DNA of 49,121 nucleotides, taken from contig JAIWNF010000122.1 of assembly GCA_025093555.1 (NCBI GenBank), positions 1 to 49,121 on the forward strand, read 5' to 3'. The stretch is from Circinella umbellata. Lineage: Eukaryota; Mucoromycota; Mucoromycetes; Mucorales; Lichtheimiaceae. Shown piece after piece: positions 26,425 through 38,761 of the stretch. The notes under the pieces are model-generated. The model was not told the origin of the DNA. It saw nothing but the letters and a program-made list of their open reading frames with translations, and ran no database searches. Numbering within the stretch: the first letter of the stretch is position 1; every line of letters starts with the position of its first letter. Both the position numbers and the translations under genes were made by a program.

Positions 26425-27425
26425 ATGGCACGACAATATGTCCAACGCTTATCAACTTTTTCTCAGCTATCACAATGGAGTGTTGCGAAACCATTATTGA
26501 CTCCTTCATTAACTTTATTACGACCTACTTTTAATGCTCAACGATTACTTACTTTTAGTGCTCAACAAAATCAACAACACCAACAGCAGCAACAACAAAA
26601 CCAATCAACAACAACACAATCTATACAAACGGGTACTATATTTGATACAACTAATAATACACCACCATCTCCAACGTTGGATCGGTTATTTAACGATGTA
26701 CAACTGAAACAAATGCCTCCAAATACTTCAACAATTGCTGAAACTGTTCAGAATAAGAACATTAATAACAATCTTGGTGCGCTAGAAGATAATAAACAAC
26801 AAATGGATCCAAAAGAAGGGGCAACAGACTGCTTTCAATTTATAGTCCATGCAGCCTGGCATGCAAAAAATCGTAATCCAAAACAACGTCAAAGTGAAGA
26901 TAAACTTCCGTATTGGAAACGATCTAAAGTTGGCAATGTAGATGCTGGTGAAGATGCATTTTTTCATACTTGTACCCCCTATGGTATGGCATTAGGTGTT
27001 GCTGATGGTGTAGGAGGTTGGGCTGAAGCAGGTGTTGACCCAGGTAAATATTTACATATACTCAATTACAAAACAGATAATACAATATATACTTGTTTTT
27101 ATTTATATTTAACTCTTTTTGTCTAGCTATTTTTTCATGGACATTAATGAATAATGCAGCTGGTGTAGCAAAAAAAGCTGAACAAAGTCCCCCTATTCAT
27201 GCATTACAAATTTTGGATACAGCATTTCATCAATTACGACGCGGTGGTAAAGTTGCAGCAGGAAGTAGTACAGCATGTATCCTCAACTTGTGTAAAATTA
27301 CTGGTGAAATGACAAGTGTTAACTTGGGTGACAGTGCCTTTGTATTAATACGTGATGAAAAAATTGTATATGAAAGTCCAAGTCAACAACATTATTTTAA
27401 TTGCCCGTGAGTGTTTTTGTTTTTT

Positions 27426-27460
<35 letters not shown>

Positions 27461-27980
27461 GTGAAGTTAAAGTTGATAACTAATAATCATATATGATTAT
27501 ATACATGTATATAGATATCAACTGACCGTGGTACCGGACACTTATCCTGATAGAGATAGTTTTGTAACAGATATGCCAAAAGATGCAGACCAAAAGACCT
27601 TTTTCTTAAAAGATAACGATATCATTTTATTAGCAACGGATGGTTATTTTGATAATGTTTATCCACAAGAAACATTATCAATTGTTAATTCAGAAATGAA
27701 AAAAATGGATCATTCATCATCTTCAACAAGTATAACAGATGAAGAAGTAGCAGCAGCAGTAAGATTAATGACAAAGAATTTAACTGATACAGCAAGAAGA
27801 TATAGTTTAGATCCAAAACGTTTGAGTCCTTGGGCACGAGATGCAAGAGCGCATGGAAGTAATTATCGTGGTGGTAAAATTGATGATATTACTTGTATTG
27901 TAACACTTGTAAGAGGACTTCAAGGATCATCAACAAATACAAATGTAACAACAACAGCAACAGCAACAGCAACAGATTAA
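26425..27980 (+). CDS. PTC7: PTC7-like mitochondrial PP2C phosphatase
   Basis: Three exons (26425-27043, 27127-27406, 27515-27980) join in frame to 454 residues. The first 45 residues are Arg/Ser/Leu-rich without acids (MARQYVQRLSTFSQL), a likely mitochondrial presequence, followed by a Gln/Asn-rich linker. PP2C metal and core motifs appear in order: GEDAFF, ALGVADGVGGW, AAGSSTACIL, NLGDSAFVLIR, LLATDGYFDNVYP and GGKIDDITCIVTLV. The aspartates in VADGVGG, ATDG and DDIT bind Mg/Mn. QQHYFNCPYQL before the third motif is typical of the PTC7/PPTC7 branch, which dephosphorylates mitochondrial proteins including coenzyme Q factors. I chose the ATG at 26425; an upstream in-frame ATG at 26374 would add a tract including a donor-like GTAAGC and seems less likely. 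The C-terminus ends in Thr/Ala repeats. Confidence 0.92.
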
Positions 27981-28759
27981 AAATAACCACCAATCATTCA
28001 ATTCCCTTCATTTTTTTTTTGTTTCACGTTCCTTATTACTCTCTAACAAGTTGCAGTTAATCATTCTTTCTCAATCCTCTCATTTTTGTTTTGTTTTTTT
28101 CGATACTATCATTATCAATATTATTATTCTCACATATATATCCACAATTCACATTATATATTATCATGCAACAAAAACAACACAACAACAATACAGCATT
28201 CAATTTTTTATTATTTTTATTATTTATATTACACCAATTCTATAAGCATATTATTTTTATCACTGTCACCATCACCACTCTTTTTTTCCCTCTTCTCCTC
28301 TCCCTCTTCATTTCCGATCAAATTTCCCAGTTCGCATATATATTTCATAACAATATAACATATACATACTTATAATAGAATGTAATACGAATTTTAGAAA
28401 AAAAAAAGACATATGAAAATATAATTTGGATTTAAAAAAATAACTATCTTTGGAATGTGTCGTAGTGATTATGTAACTTTTTTTAAAACAAGTGAATAAT
28501 TTATTAATCATCTGTTTTAATAATAATATAAGGACTGTGAGATGCAACAATATTTTTATATATACAAAAAGAGTGTTATATATATGTTGAATTTGTTTTT
28601 AATAAATATGTTTTAGATGTATATAAGAGGAAGGGGAAGTATTGAGGAAGGGAGGGGGGGAATAATACAGAAAATAAAGCTGTGTGATTTATTTGCTCTT
28701 TTCGTTATCATTATCCGTCATCGTTTTTGATAACAGTGTATCTAATAACACGGAATATT
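27981..28759. other. Intergenic between convergent genes
   Basis: Shared 3' flank of the phosphatase (+) and the HERP-like gene (-). It is T-rich then purine-rich, as expected for two facing 3' ends; open frames here are low-complexity. No separate gene seen. Confidence 0.6.
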
Positions 28760-30294
28760 TTAAATACCTTCCCAATCATTTTGTCCATTATTTAAAGCTT
28801 GAGCAATACGCGCGTCATGTCCATAATTAGGCCATAATGATGCAATAAATGTATATGCTCCACGCTTTATTGTCCCAAGTAATGTAGTAGGTCGTTGTTG
28901 TTGTCGTTGTTGTTGTTGACCTGAAGAAGATCCAGCTTGTTCATTTGGATTACCTGGTTGAGGTGTTGTTGGAGCAGATGGAGGATTATCATTATCATTA
29001 TTATTATTGTTATTATTATTATTATTATTATTATCGTTAGTAGCTGGTACAGGCTGTTGCTGTGGTTGCTGTGGTTGTGGAGCTGGAGGTTGTTGCTGAG
29101 GATGATGAGGTTGAGGTCGATTTAAATCTTCAGGACGTACACGTTGAATAACAAATCGCAATCGACCAGTTTGATATAAAAAGAAGATAAATGCCACTAC
29201 ATGGAAAAATAAAATACGCTCTAAACTTGCATCTTGGCAAAGAATGAATAAAATAAAAATAAGTTTTAATGCAAGCCAAATAGATGTTGCTCGTATTCTT
29301 CCTTGAATATGAACACCACCACCTTGTGGTTGTTGGGGTAAATGGGGTAAATGAGGTTGTTGCTGATGTTGTTGTTGTTGACCATTCACTCCTGTATGAA
29401 TATGTGGTTGAAATTGATGATTAAAGTTTTGTTGATGCTGTTGTTGTTGTTGTTGTTGCTGTATGGGTACTTGTTGTTGTGGTGTAAATGCAGGTACTAG
29501 TACAGGTGCAAGATAATATTGACCACTATTTTGAAAAAAAAAACATTCAAAGTTACATAATTTAGTAAAGCCGTATTCTTTCTTTTAATGATGTTACCAA
29601 AAAATAATATAGAAAACATTATTTACTTTAAAGCAATTACTTGATAACCACCGGGTAAAAGGGCTGGGTAACCTGGCATCGCGTCTTGTTGCTGCGGTTG
29701 TTGATTAAAAGAGGATTGTTGTTGTGATTCAAAAGTTGTTGATGATTGAGGTTGTGAAGAAGAAGAAGAATTATTATTTTGTGCTGATATAACATTAGAT
29801 AAAGGTGAAGGTACGGATGGTCGGGTATTCATATATGGAGAAGTAGTAGTAGGAGAAGAAGACGAAGACGATGAAGTATTATTCGTAACTGGTGTTGGCT
29901 TAACAACTAAATGAAACGTTGGAATGGAATTCACATCGGTCTAAATTACCCAAAAGAAAAAAAAAAGAATAGTTATTACTTATTTTTAAATGACATAAGA
30001 TAGAGTATATATGTGTATATATATATATATATATCTTGGCTTAACAGTATAGTGACCATTTTTATAGCTTTTTTTTTTGTTTACCTTTTCAAGTACTCTA
30101 TTCAAAGTATCAGTGTCATTCAACAATTTACCAGAAAAAATAATACGCTGATCAACTACACTAGGTTGCTTTGGATGAACTGAAAGAATTTGCTGTTTAA
30201 GCGAATGAACAGATGCATCTCGTTGTATAGTTAATGTTAAAGTTTCACTCATAGAAGGTGACCGAATTTGTACTGTTAATAATTCCCCATCCAT
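28760..30294 (-). CDS. HERP-like ubiquitin-domain ER membrane protein
   Basis: Three exons (30294-30085, 29940-29627, 29525-28760) join to 429 residues. Residues 1-80 form a ubiquitin-like fold: MDGELLTVQIRSPS, SLKQQILSVHPKQP and QRIIFSGKLLNDTDTLNRVL match the strand-helix-strand core. A Ser/Asn/Gln-rich linker follows, then poly-Gln. A hydrophobic hairpin comes next (SIWLALKLIFILFILCQ and RILFFHVVAFIFFLYQTGRL), then a Pro/Gln/Asn-rich tail ending PNYGHDARIAQALN. An N-terminal UBL plus a membrane hairpin is the HERPUD architecture; those proteins sit in the ER membrane with the UBL in the cytosol and serve ER-associated degradation. The repeats (Gln, Asn, Ser) are likely length-variable. An alternative is another UBL membrane protein without an ERAD role. 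Confidence 0.8.
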
Positions 30295-30454
30295 TTTTTT
30301 TTATATTTCGTAAAAAAAAAAAAAAAAGTTTAACAGGGAGTAATAAATAAGAAAAATAATGGGGAAAAGGGATATTATATATACAATTACACACGCAGAG
30401 AGATTATTTGCATCATTTCTCTCTCCACAAACACTATCACCAAATTTCATTCGC

Positions 30455-30467
30455 CACGTTGACCAAT
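30455..30467 (-). promoter_or_regulatory. UPRE-like motif next to a CCAAT box
   Basis: About 160 bases upstream of the HERP-like start codon, the minus strand reads ATTGGTCAACGTGG. It contains an inverted CCAAT box (30463-30467) and CAACGTG (30455-30461), which fits the CANCGTG core of fungal unfolded-protein response elements. HERP genes are classic unfolded-protein-response targets in animals. The motif is short and the link is inference. Confidence 0.3.
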
Positions 30468-32078
30468 CACAACCCGGATTCCAGTGTAAGGCATACAGTG
30501 GTTCAGTTTCATAATTACAGTTTTTTATTATCATATTTAATGATCTTTTTGGAAAAGCACTAAAAAAAATGATGGGTGTATTTTCATTAATATGCTTTCA
30601 TTCGATAAATAATCATAACAATGATACTGACAAGCTCAAGAATTAGAATTATATATAGCAGTAAAGATTTTTGTTATTGCTCGTGTTACCTATACTCTTT
30701 GTGTATAACTAATTTTATGAGGATAGTCCATTAGTTTACTAATGACTATAAAATGACTCTGTGTACAACCATATTCGTTGTTGTTGTTGTTGTTGTTGCT
30801 GTACATACATTCTTTGCAGTTACATGATCTAACTACTCATATTATATGCATGATTATTATTATTTTTGCTCGGAAGCACACTTCCTTGTATATGCAGAAA
30901 AGGGACCAAGAAAAAAAAAGTAGCAATCACCTGTCTATCACTCTTAAAGGTGCATACTTGAAGGTAGACTTATCTTACTTTTCGTTGTTAAGGGCTGGAA
31001 AATAAATTGTACTTTTTGAGCTGCTACAATATTGTTTAGTGAATCCATGTTGTCGATATATTACACTACAAAAATAAATGACCAAAGTGTCTCTGCTTTA
31101 CATATATTTAATCATGGGCAATTAAATATTAAATCCACCGAAATAAAAGTTTAACGTCCCATCATTAGTTACTTGTATCGAAAAAAGTCCTTAGGTGTTT
31201 TTAGTTTCTTATGAGCCACGATGTAATAAGAGATTTAATGTAGCGTCTTCGTCGTCGAGAACATTGAGTGATTTAATGATTACCAACGGATTATGCATAT
31301 ATATAATCGAGTCATTTCCTTTCAATATTCTGTATAGAACATCCCAACTGTAATAGTGATTTTTTTTTGCGGTTGAAGTAGTAGATTATTTACTAATTCG
31401 AGTCATTTTCGGTTAGCATACATGGGTTTCTCATTCCGTTACTTTTTTAATGAATTGAATAAGGTCAATCTAAATGGCATTTGCATAAACATTGTCAACT
31501 GAATCGTCGCATTGTTATAGTGGCACATGTCCCAAGTTGGTGTAAAAAAAAGGTTATCTATTTAGTGACGCGAGCTACATATTATCGTATATATTTTTCA
31601 CTATAGGTACAGTTTGTTCAAATTTTTAACAGTACTATATTATCATTTTAGGAAGGTTTTATTTCACGGGTTCGTGGGTGTCATCTTTTGCTGAAAGATA
31701 AAAAGAGTGAGACATGTATATAAAAATATACACGGAAACCAAAAGAGGATACGAACGAATCATAAGGTCGTACTGTTCTAAAAAAAAAGTAAGAGTTTTA
31801 TTTTAATTGTCATATTTCTATTGTTTCTCTAAAAAAAAAATTAGCCAAGAAGTTGAGACACAGAAACTCAAAAAAAGAAGTGTAGAATACTTGGACATCT
31901 TCTTGGCCAGAAAGAACGAATCATTAATTACACGTGACGTTCTTTTTTTTTTTTTTTACAAAAAACAAGTTTCTTTTGTATATATAATAAGCTTGCTCTT
32001 TCTTTCTTTCTCACTCTTTCTCTTCTCCTTTTTTTTTTACTTTTTTTATTCTTAAATTAAAAACTATATTTCTATTTT
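30468..32078. other. Promoter region between divergent genes
   Basis: Contains a (GTT)n tract at about 30777-30799 and, near 31980, a TATA-like TATATAATAA followed by a pyrimidine-rich stretch that is probably the core promoter of the CYSTM gene at 32107. No exon is seen. Confidence 0.45.
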
Positions 32079-32106
32079 TGATAATAGTTAACACTATATA
32101 TACATA

Positions 32107-32452
32107 ATGGATAAAGGTCAACAACAATATCAATATCCTCCTCCACCTAATCCAAGTTATTATCCTCCTCCACAAAACCAAGGTTATTACCCTCCTCCTC
32201 AACAAACACCGCAGCAACAATATTATCAACCGCAACCACCACCACAACAAGTCTATGTCCAACAACCACAACAAGATCGTGGTAGTGATGGAATGTGTTT
32301 AGGATGGTAAAGATAATTGAATGAAATATTCTCTTTAATTTAAAAGATATATATATATATATAGTACTAACGGAAAATTAATAATTACACTTTCATATTT
32401 AAATAGTTTGGCCGCATGTTGTCTCTGCTGTACCTTGGATGCATTATTTTAA
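32107..32452 (+). CDS. CYSTM cysteine-rich tail-anchored protein, copy 1
   Basis: Two exons (32107-32306, 32407-32452) give 81 residues. The N-terminal 60 are Pro/Gln/Tyr-rich (repeats of YYPPPQNQG type). The C-terminus is DGMCLGCLAACCLCCTLDAL, the cysteine-rich transmembrane module (CYSTM) found in small eukaryotic stress-related membrane proteins. Without splicing the frame stops two residues after the first Cys; the GTAAAG donor and AAATAG acceptor restore the complete module, which is strong evidence for the intron. The intron holds a (TA)n tract. A TATA-like element lies about 125 bases upstream. Function beyond membrane association and possible metal or stress tolerance is unknown. Confidence 0.88.
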
Positions 32453-33530
32453 TAACGAAAAGAAAAACCAACAACTACTCCATTCAAAAATATAATTTAA
32501 AATGATCTTTTTTTTTTTCGCCGACCAACAAGTACTATAATATCATCCATTCACTGTTTTTTACATTTAACAAATATATATTCAGCCAATTACTTCTTCT
32601 ATTATTATTACTATTAATTTTCTCCTTATATCTCTCATTCATTCATTCATTTTTTTTTTATTTTCTCCCTAATGAAATTTAACCACAACAAAACAATAAT
32701 AAAAAAAGGCATTCATGAAAAAAAAAAAATTAGTTTATGCTTGTGAAACCAGAAAAAAAAACAATAAGATTTTTTTTTGTTTTTGCCCTTTACAGCTTAT
32801 ATTGTTCATTACCTTTATCATTTGACTTAAACAATAAAATGCTCGAACAAACAATGAATGGAAACATGGCAAAGTGAGCCTTTTTAACTGAATGAGCAAA
32901 AAAGAAAAAAAAAAAAAAAAAGGAGAGAAAGATTTCAGGGCAAAGCAAAACAATTGTATTTTGAAGTATGAATCTCGGTAATTAATCAGAAAAGGCGTTA
33001 AACTCATTTCAGCTACTTTTACCTAAAAAGAATAAAGAGAATTTAGCCATTGTATATGAGATTACTTTCTCGTTTACATTATGTTGTCGAACGAGCCAGA
33101 AAAAAAAAAAAAAAAAAGCGCCCATTATCACTTCTTTCTGGCGGAATTTAAATCGTATATATACTTCATTTGGACGCGACAAATTCCATAGCAACAACAA
33201 CAACCTTATATCTTCGCGAGATTTCATTCAAGACTTCATTTTATCCACGACATATTTCTAAAAAGTATTGAAGGTACCATTGCTTCTTTTTTTTTCTGAC
33301 GCCACATAAATGCTCGCGCAGCATATTGATCTTATTTATTATTTTGAATTACCGGACGTGTTACTTCTTGCCTGAACTTAAACAGTCTACAATATAAGTT
33401 TCTATAGCAACAAATTAAAATCTGTTAAACATCAAATTATAAATGTCCATCAAATACGAAGCCGGTAAATCGATTTATTGAAGTGGTGATCAAACACGCG
33501 TTACTTTTGATTACGTAATTAACTATATAA

Positions 33531-35525
33531 ATGTATGCTTTTACCATAGTGATCACCTCTTTGTTAATAGTCCATAGCCAAAAAAGCAGAGTTGTTCCTC
33601 TCCGACTCGTTTTAGACGACCTCACTCATGTTATTATTTCCAGCGCCAGTTCTAACCAGTCGAACGAGGTGTTGAAAGGAATTTGGATGAATCGTATTGA
33701 ATCATGTGCGGATAAGGCGAATATTATTTTGGTATGAAAAAAAAACCCTTGTTAAATGTACCATAAACACTACGACTTGCTCTTTAACTATATAAACCTC
33801 TACTTCATGTGTGAATGCTCAATGATTTGCTTTACCTATATAGCAAAAAGACGACTTGCTCTCTTCTTGGTTAAATGTTGAAAGAAGTCGTAATCAAGCA
33901 GTTTCAACTGAACAATCACCCTTTTCTGACTTCTCTATTACCGAAAATAATAATAATAATGCCACTAATTCTTACACATCATCCATTCCCTCATTGAAAA
34001 CAAAAGTTACTGAAGAAGACAAAAACCGTTTTCGTAAGATGTTTGACAGTTTGAATCCGGACAACTTTTGGGTTTTGGATGCGACAAAAAGAGCTGCTGC
34101 TGCTGCTGGACCAGACGTGATCCCTTTGTCAGTTGAAGAAAAAATAGCCAGTTTTGCATGTAATTCAAATAATCTGCAGTAAGTCTTATTCTTCAATAGT
34201 TTATGATTTTACAAATAAGAAAATGAATTTTTTATTCTTAATGCGGTTTTTGCCCCACATGAATATACATATAGTCCTTCTTATTCAATGATTCTAGATG
34301 TGGACGAAGAAAACTGGAAAACCGTTTTTACAAAAGAAGAGTTGATGGAAATTCAAAACGAAGGCTCCCCACTTATACGTCAAACACCAGATGAACTTCT
34401 CGGTTTGTTAAAAACTATTAAAAAAATGGTAACGCTCTTTTTTTTTACTAATCAAATGAAAACTGTTTTAATATATGTGTTGGCTATTACTAAACTAAGT
34501 TCAACTGTATATAGTCTGTTGAAGATATTTATACATATGCTCATTCACTACCTCATGATCCGACCAAAGACCATTTACTAACTTGGTGGAGCCTCACTTT
34601 ACTTAATGCAGCAAACCAATTCTTATGCGAGAATACAGGTACTGGAAGAGTAGGTGAAGCTGATACGATGTATAACAATTGGTCATTCTTGTCAACAATT
34701 TTCCGAGGTTCCAACATCCAAGTACATGGGTAAGTTGAACTTCTTATTATTTCTGTGATGGGTTTTGAGTTGAACTAACTTTTTTTTTTACATAATAGTA
34801 AGGAACTAGGAAGTCAGGCCAATGCATTTGCTCAGAATGCTAAGCGTAAAATATCTGCTATTGACGAAGTTGAAAAAGCAAAACGCGGTAGAAGCATGGA
34901 TGGAATCTTAAAATGTGGTGAAGTAGAATATGGATGTATAGAGATCGGTCAGAATACAGATTCTACGAAAGAATTGAAAGATAGTCGATTGAAACTTCCC
35001 ATAGTAATGAAAGACATGTTTATGAAACTATACAATTATGCACCAGAACTTCAATCAAAAATTCATATTGTGGGATATAATATTAATGGTATGTTGATAA
35101 AAAAAAATCAAGAAACTAGTTGTTTAATATGCTTCCAATGTATGATAGGACCCTCCATCCAACTTCTAGACCTTGACTCACCAAAAGGCTACGTAACAAG
35201 AATACGTAGAACCTTAGCTAATGATTATCCAACATCCAATAAAGATTTTACTGCTCGGATTTCGTCGTTAGCTCGTCTGGCTGCTTTGGGTAAAACCATT
35301 GTGGAAGAAACAGAAACAATATTTGGAGAATTTGACAAAGGATTAGCACCCGCATTATCAGACACGTTTTTCCCTCCTTCTTTCACGATAAAAGCAAGAT
35401 CAAAAGCAGGATCATCATTATCATCATCATCATCACAATCAAACTCGAAAAAGGGTAAAGAAATACAATTTTCATCAACACATACACCACAAGAATCTTC
35501 AACAACCAACAGTGAATCATCATAA
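33531..35525 (+). CDS. Orphan-family protein with nuclease-like acidic motif, intact copy
   Basis: Exons 33531-33731, 33844-34178, 34275-34428, 34515-34729 and 34799-35525 join in frame to 543 residues. The start is uncertain: MYAFTIVITSLLIVH is hydrophobic and could be intron, with a first exon beginning near 33571. Features: a Ser/Asn linker with KVTEEDKNRFRKMF; WWSLTLLNAANQFLCENTG; NNWSFLSTIFRGSN; then RSMDGILKCGEVEYGCIEIG and RLKLPIVMKDMFMKLYN; a Ser-rich tail. From memory this looks like a family of unannotated proteins in Mucoromycota. D-G-I-L followed by E-Y-G-C-I-E resembles the spacing of PD-(D/E)XK nucleases; that is a hypothesis, not a match I can test. A decayed copy is at 47364-49020. 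Confidence 0.72.
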
Positions 35526-35746
35526 ACTTTCATTCTCAATTCAATTCTATTTTCATTCTTTTTATATTTTTGTAAAATTTGGTCTATAATCTCTTTTTTT
35601 AACATAAAGCACATGCACATATCTCCTTTATATTATAAATAATAATTATCTTTTTTTTTGCCCTCTTTCACCTTATAATTATCTCCTGCTCTCCTTTTTT
35701 TACTTTTTTTTTCTTGCAAATAATAATGTTAAGTTGGCATAACTTA

Positions 35747-38403
35747 TTTCTTGATTTGCGTAATATATTTATTAAGAAAATGGTATGTACTGTGATGGAG
35801 TGACATGGTGCAATATAAATAGGTATATACTTATGAAAAGAAGCATTACTGATACGTCTATATATGACAGGGTCAATATTGTTACACAGGCTAAAATGAA
35901 CTGCATTACGTATTTGAAAGATTTTTAATAAAATATGATATTGTTTTTCTTTTTGTCTGTAATAGATGCAGCGTTTTGTATACCCTTTCCTGGTTATTTA
36001 ACGCATTCGATTTTTCAAGTACTCTTTAAAGTCCATGTCATTGTCTCGGATTTTATTTATAAAGAGTACACATTCTCCTGGTCACTATTATTTAGCGTAA
36101 ATTATTTTGAAGTGCGTAATGTTACTATTGATTATCGTCCTTGTCTAGTATATGCTATCGTACGTTAGTGTTTGAAAAATTTGTATTCCACTTCTGTGCC
36201 AATCAAAAGAAAAAGGCCATTGTTAATGAAAACGTTCAACGAAAAAATAAATCGGTTTGTTCCAATGAACTAAAGATTGACGCCTCAATGATAGATTCAA
36301 TTTTTACGCAGTTTATTTTTTTTCATCTAACTTCCCCCTCCCACTTACTCGGCCACCTACAAACTAAATTGTTGTACTATAAGAACATTATCTCCATTAT
36401 CTCTTTATCCCAGATGAAATAAGAAATCATATTTAAAATACAGACGTGAACAGAACTCAATTCTAAAAACGAAACTGAGTAAAATCGCATAACGATGTCC
36501 TGCGCCTCGTCAACTTAAATTAAAGAATAAAAGAGAGTATCATGGCTAAGCCCAATATACTGCAGAACAGTAGCTATAGTAACCTTCTCAATATTAATGA
36601 CTAATATCAAGTACCCGACTTTACTACGTATCAATCACCCACATCATTCTATTAACTAAGCCCCGTAACTCGTAGAATAGAAATATTATTTTAAAGAAAT
36701 AACTTTATTCTAGTTTCTAAATTATTATTAAAGATATATAACAAAGTCTCAAAGGATTTATACCTTGTCTGTTTTTATTTCCTACTCTTATTTAAATAAC
36801 CAAATATCACATAAATAATAAGAAAGATTATCAACGCCTCGTACAAAAAGAAAAGATACTTCCTTGCCTGCTATTTTATCACTGCTAATGAATAATATTA
36901 TCAGTTATACACAATTATCTTGTACAATAAAAGTTGCATGAATGTTTTTTCTATTATGGAATCACCCAACAAAAGTGAATTAGCTGTTTAGATCTATATT
37001 ATTTATAACGTTTAATAATTCAAATCCACTATCAAATTAGGAGCATCAAGGAATACTGATAATTATGCTTATTGATATCATAGATGTCTTGCAACCAAGA
37101 AGATTATAAATCTACCAATATAATAGTTCTGCAAAACTTAATGCGGGTTTATTTTTGCTTTCATGCCATATGTCGGTATTGTCGAATTCTAGTCAAAAAA
37201 TTGAGTCGCTCATATATAGTCACTGGCCACTCTATAGTGCAGAAAATTATTGATGTATAAAAAAAAGTATGATATACTTTTAAACCTGCTGATTACAGGT
37301 ATTCAAAACAACACCTTTATACCCAAAAGGTAACAACGCAGTATAGTTTGTTGAGAATGCCGCGTTTTATCTTTCCGTAGTTGAATAAACTATTCTAGTC
37401 GACTTTCACCATCTTTTTTTTTAAAAAAAAAAAAAAATAGCAAGATCAGGAATAAGGAGGTACCAAATATTTGTACCTGGTATGTCGTGGAAGTAGTTTA
37501 GTGATATAAATGAAATAGGACAGAGAATAATAACAAGAATATACATCTTTTATAAATACGATAGTATAGGATAACTATTGAGAATAATAGTATTGGTTTC
37601 TTAATTTAATATGACGTATATATAAACTTGGTCAAAGTAGATCAAAGAAGAGAACCTACGTATATTTTAATTCAGGTTGAGCAAAAAAAAGCTTCGACAT
37701 GAATTATTGTCTTCGCAATTTATGCAGTATTATTAACATGATTGGCTTGATCTGTCATGCTAGTATATGTATAATGATCTCTCCTTGGTCTTAGCGTAGC
37801 GTAGATGGACTTTTTATACACTGAGACATATTTGGATAAAAAGCGACACTTTTATTTGTGATAAAAAAAAAGTGGAAGTAACTATTTTTTTATGACCTGT
37901 AAGTAATGTTCACTTTAGTCTTTTGTATTTTTTGAGAATAAACAATAGAAAGTACATGGTTTGGATGGTTGGTGAAAGTTTGGATTATAAATTGAGTTGG
38001 GGAAGAGTGATTTATCACAATTAAACAAAATATATAAATGAATTCTAAGCTAAATGCCTCGGCTGGTTTCTTGATCCACCAAATCTATCTTGATGCTATT
38101 TGTATAATAACTTGAGTATTTTTTTTTTTACGATATTCTACATCCTCCGGAACTCCATATATATATATATGCCAGTATTTATACCTCTGGATCCAACCGA
38201 AATTGTCCATTGTTACTTATCTATATAACTTTTTACAGAAAGAGAAAAAAATCAAGTGAACGAATATCATTTTAAATAAACAATTAGAAACAAAAGTATT
38301 GTACATATTCACCCATGTTGCTTTAACGAAACGTAACCATTGGAAATTATGAATGAGAGATAAATAAAAAAAAATATAAAGAACAAAATAATTGTGGTGA
38401 AGA
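35747..38403. other. Gene-free DNA between duplication copy 1 and repeat cluster
   Basis: AT-rich, with no exon structure I can support. A plus frame at 36141-36422 is partly protein-like but has no splice context or homology that I recognise. An A/T-palindromic tract lies near 37411-37438. Confidence 0.45.
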
Positions 38404-38606
38404 CCCATGATAAGGGTTATCTTGTTAGGCGATACTATTCAAGGCCATCTGATCAAACACCACAACAAAACTTTTACCACCCGTGATAAGGGTTATCTTG
38501 TTAGGCGATACTATTCAAGGCCATCTGATGGTAAAAGCAAAAAACACGCAGTGAGACCCATGATAAGGGCTATCTTGTTAGGCGATACTATTCAAGACCA
38601 TCTGAT
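38404..38606 (+). repeat. Three 50-bp direct repeats with GATA palindrome
   Basis: Units at 38404-38453, 38480-38529 and 38557-38606 are nearly identical, with unrelated 26-27-base spacers. Each starts with TGATAAGGGTTATC (third unit TGATAAGGGCTATC), an inverted pair of GATA sites, followed by TTGTTAGGCGATACTATTC. The middle unit is flanked by the inverted 9-mers CTTTTACCA and TGGTAAAAG. An open frame crosses the array but reads the repeat in different frames, so coding is unlikely. Confidence 0.85.
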
Positions 38607-38761
38607 CTTACTACTCGGACAATGGGGGAGAGTCCTTATTATGAATAAAAAGCGGTAAGTCAGGTCAGCTTTTTGTTTTTTTTTTTTTTTATATATAACC
38701 GGTTGAGGTTAAATTTTTATTATGATAGTCACACCTATGATTAAATAAATCAAGAGAATTA

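Larger units (their letters stand above)
32079..35746 (+). repeat. Segmental duplication, copy 1 (intact)
   Basis: Direct repeat of 45265-49121. Identity begins at TGATAATAGTTAACAC, 28 bases before the CYSTM start codon, and continues past the end of the orphan gene; the partner runs off the window. The alignment is interrupted: copy 1 33033-33120 is replaced by 861 bases in copy 2 (46219-47079), and copy 2 lacks 472 bases (copy 1 34891-35362) and 126 bases (35551-35676). Both genes here are open, so this is probably the ancestral copy. Confidence 0.93.

Noticed and set aside
28937..29125. Plus-strand frame over the HERP-like gene
   Set aside because: Antisense shadow of its poly-Asn and poly-Gln codons.
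32735..33007. Minus-strand frame conserved in both duplication copies (also 45900-46193)
   Set aside because: It is conserved only because the block was duplicated recently; the content is poly-Phe/Lys low complexity with no domain.
38404..38606. CRISPR-like array (repeats with unique spacers)
   Set aside because: Only three units of 50 bases in a eukaryotic genome, with no cas genes.
38407..38658. Open frame across the 50-bp repeat array
   Set aside because: The repeats are read in different frames, so it is unlikely to be a selected protein.
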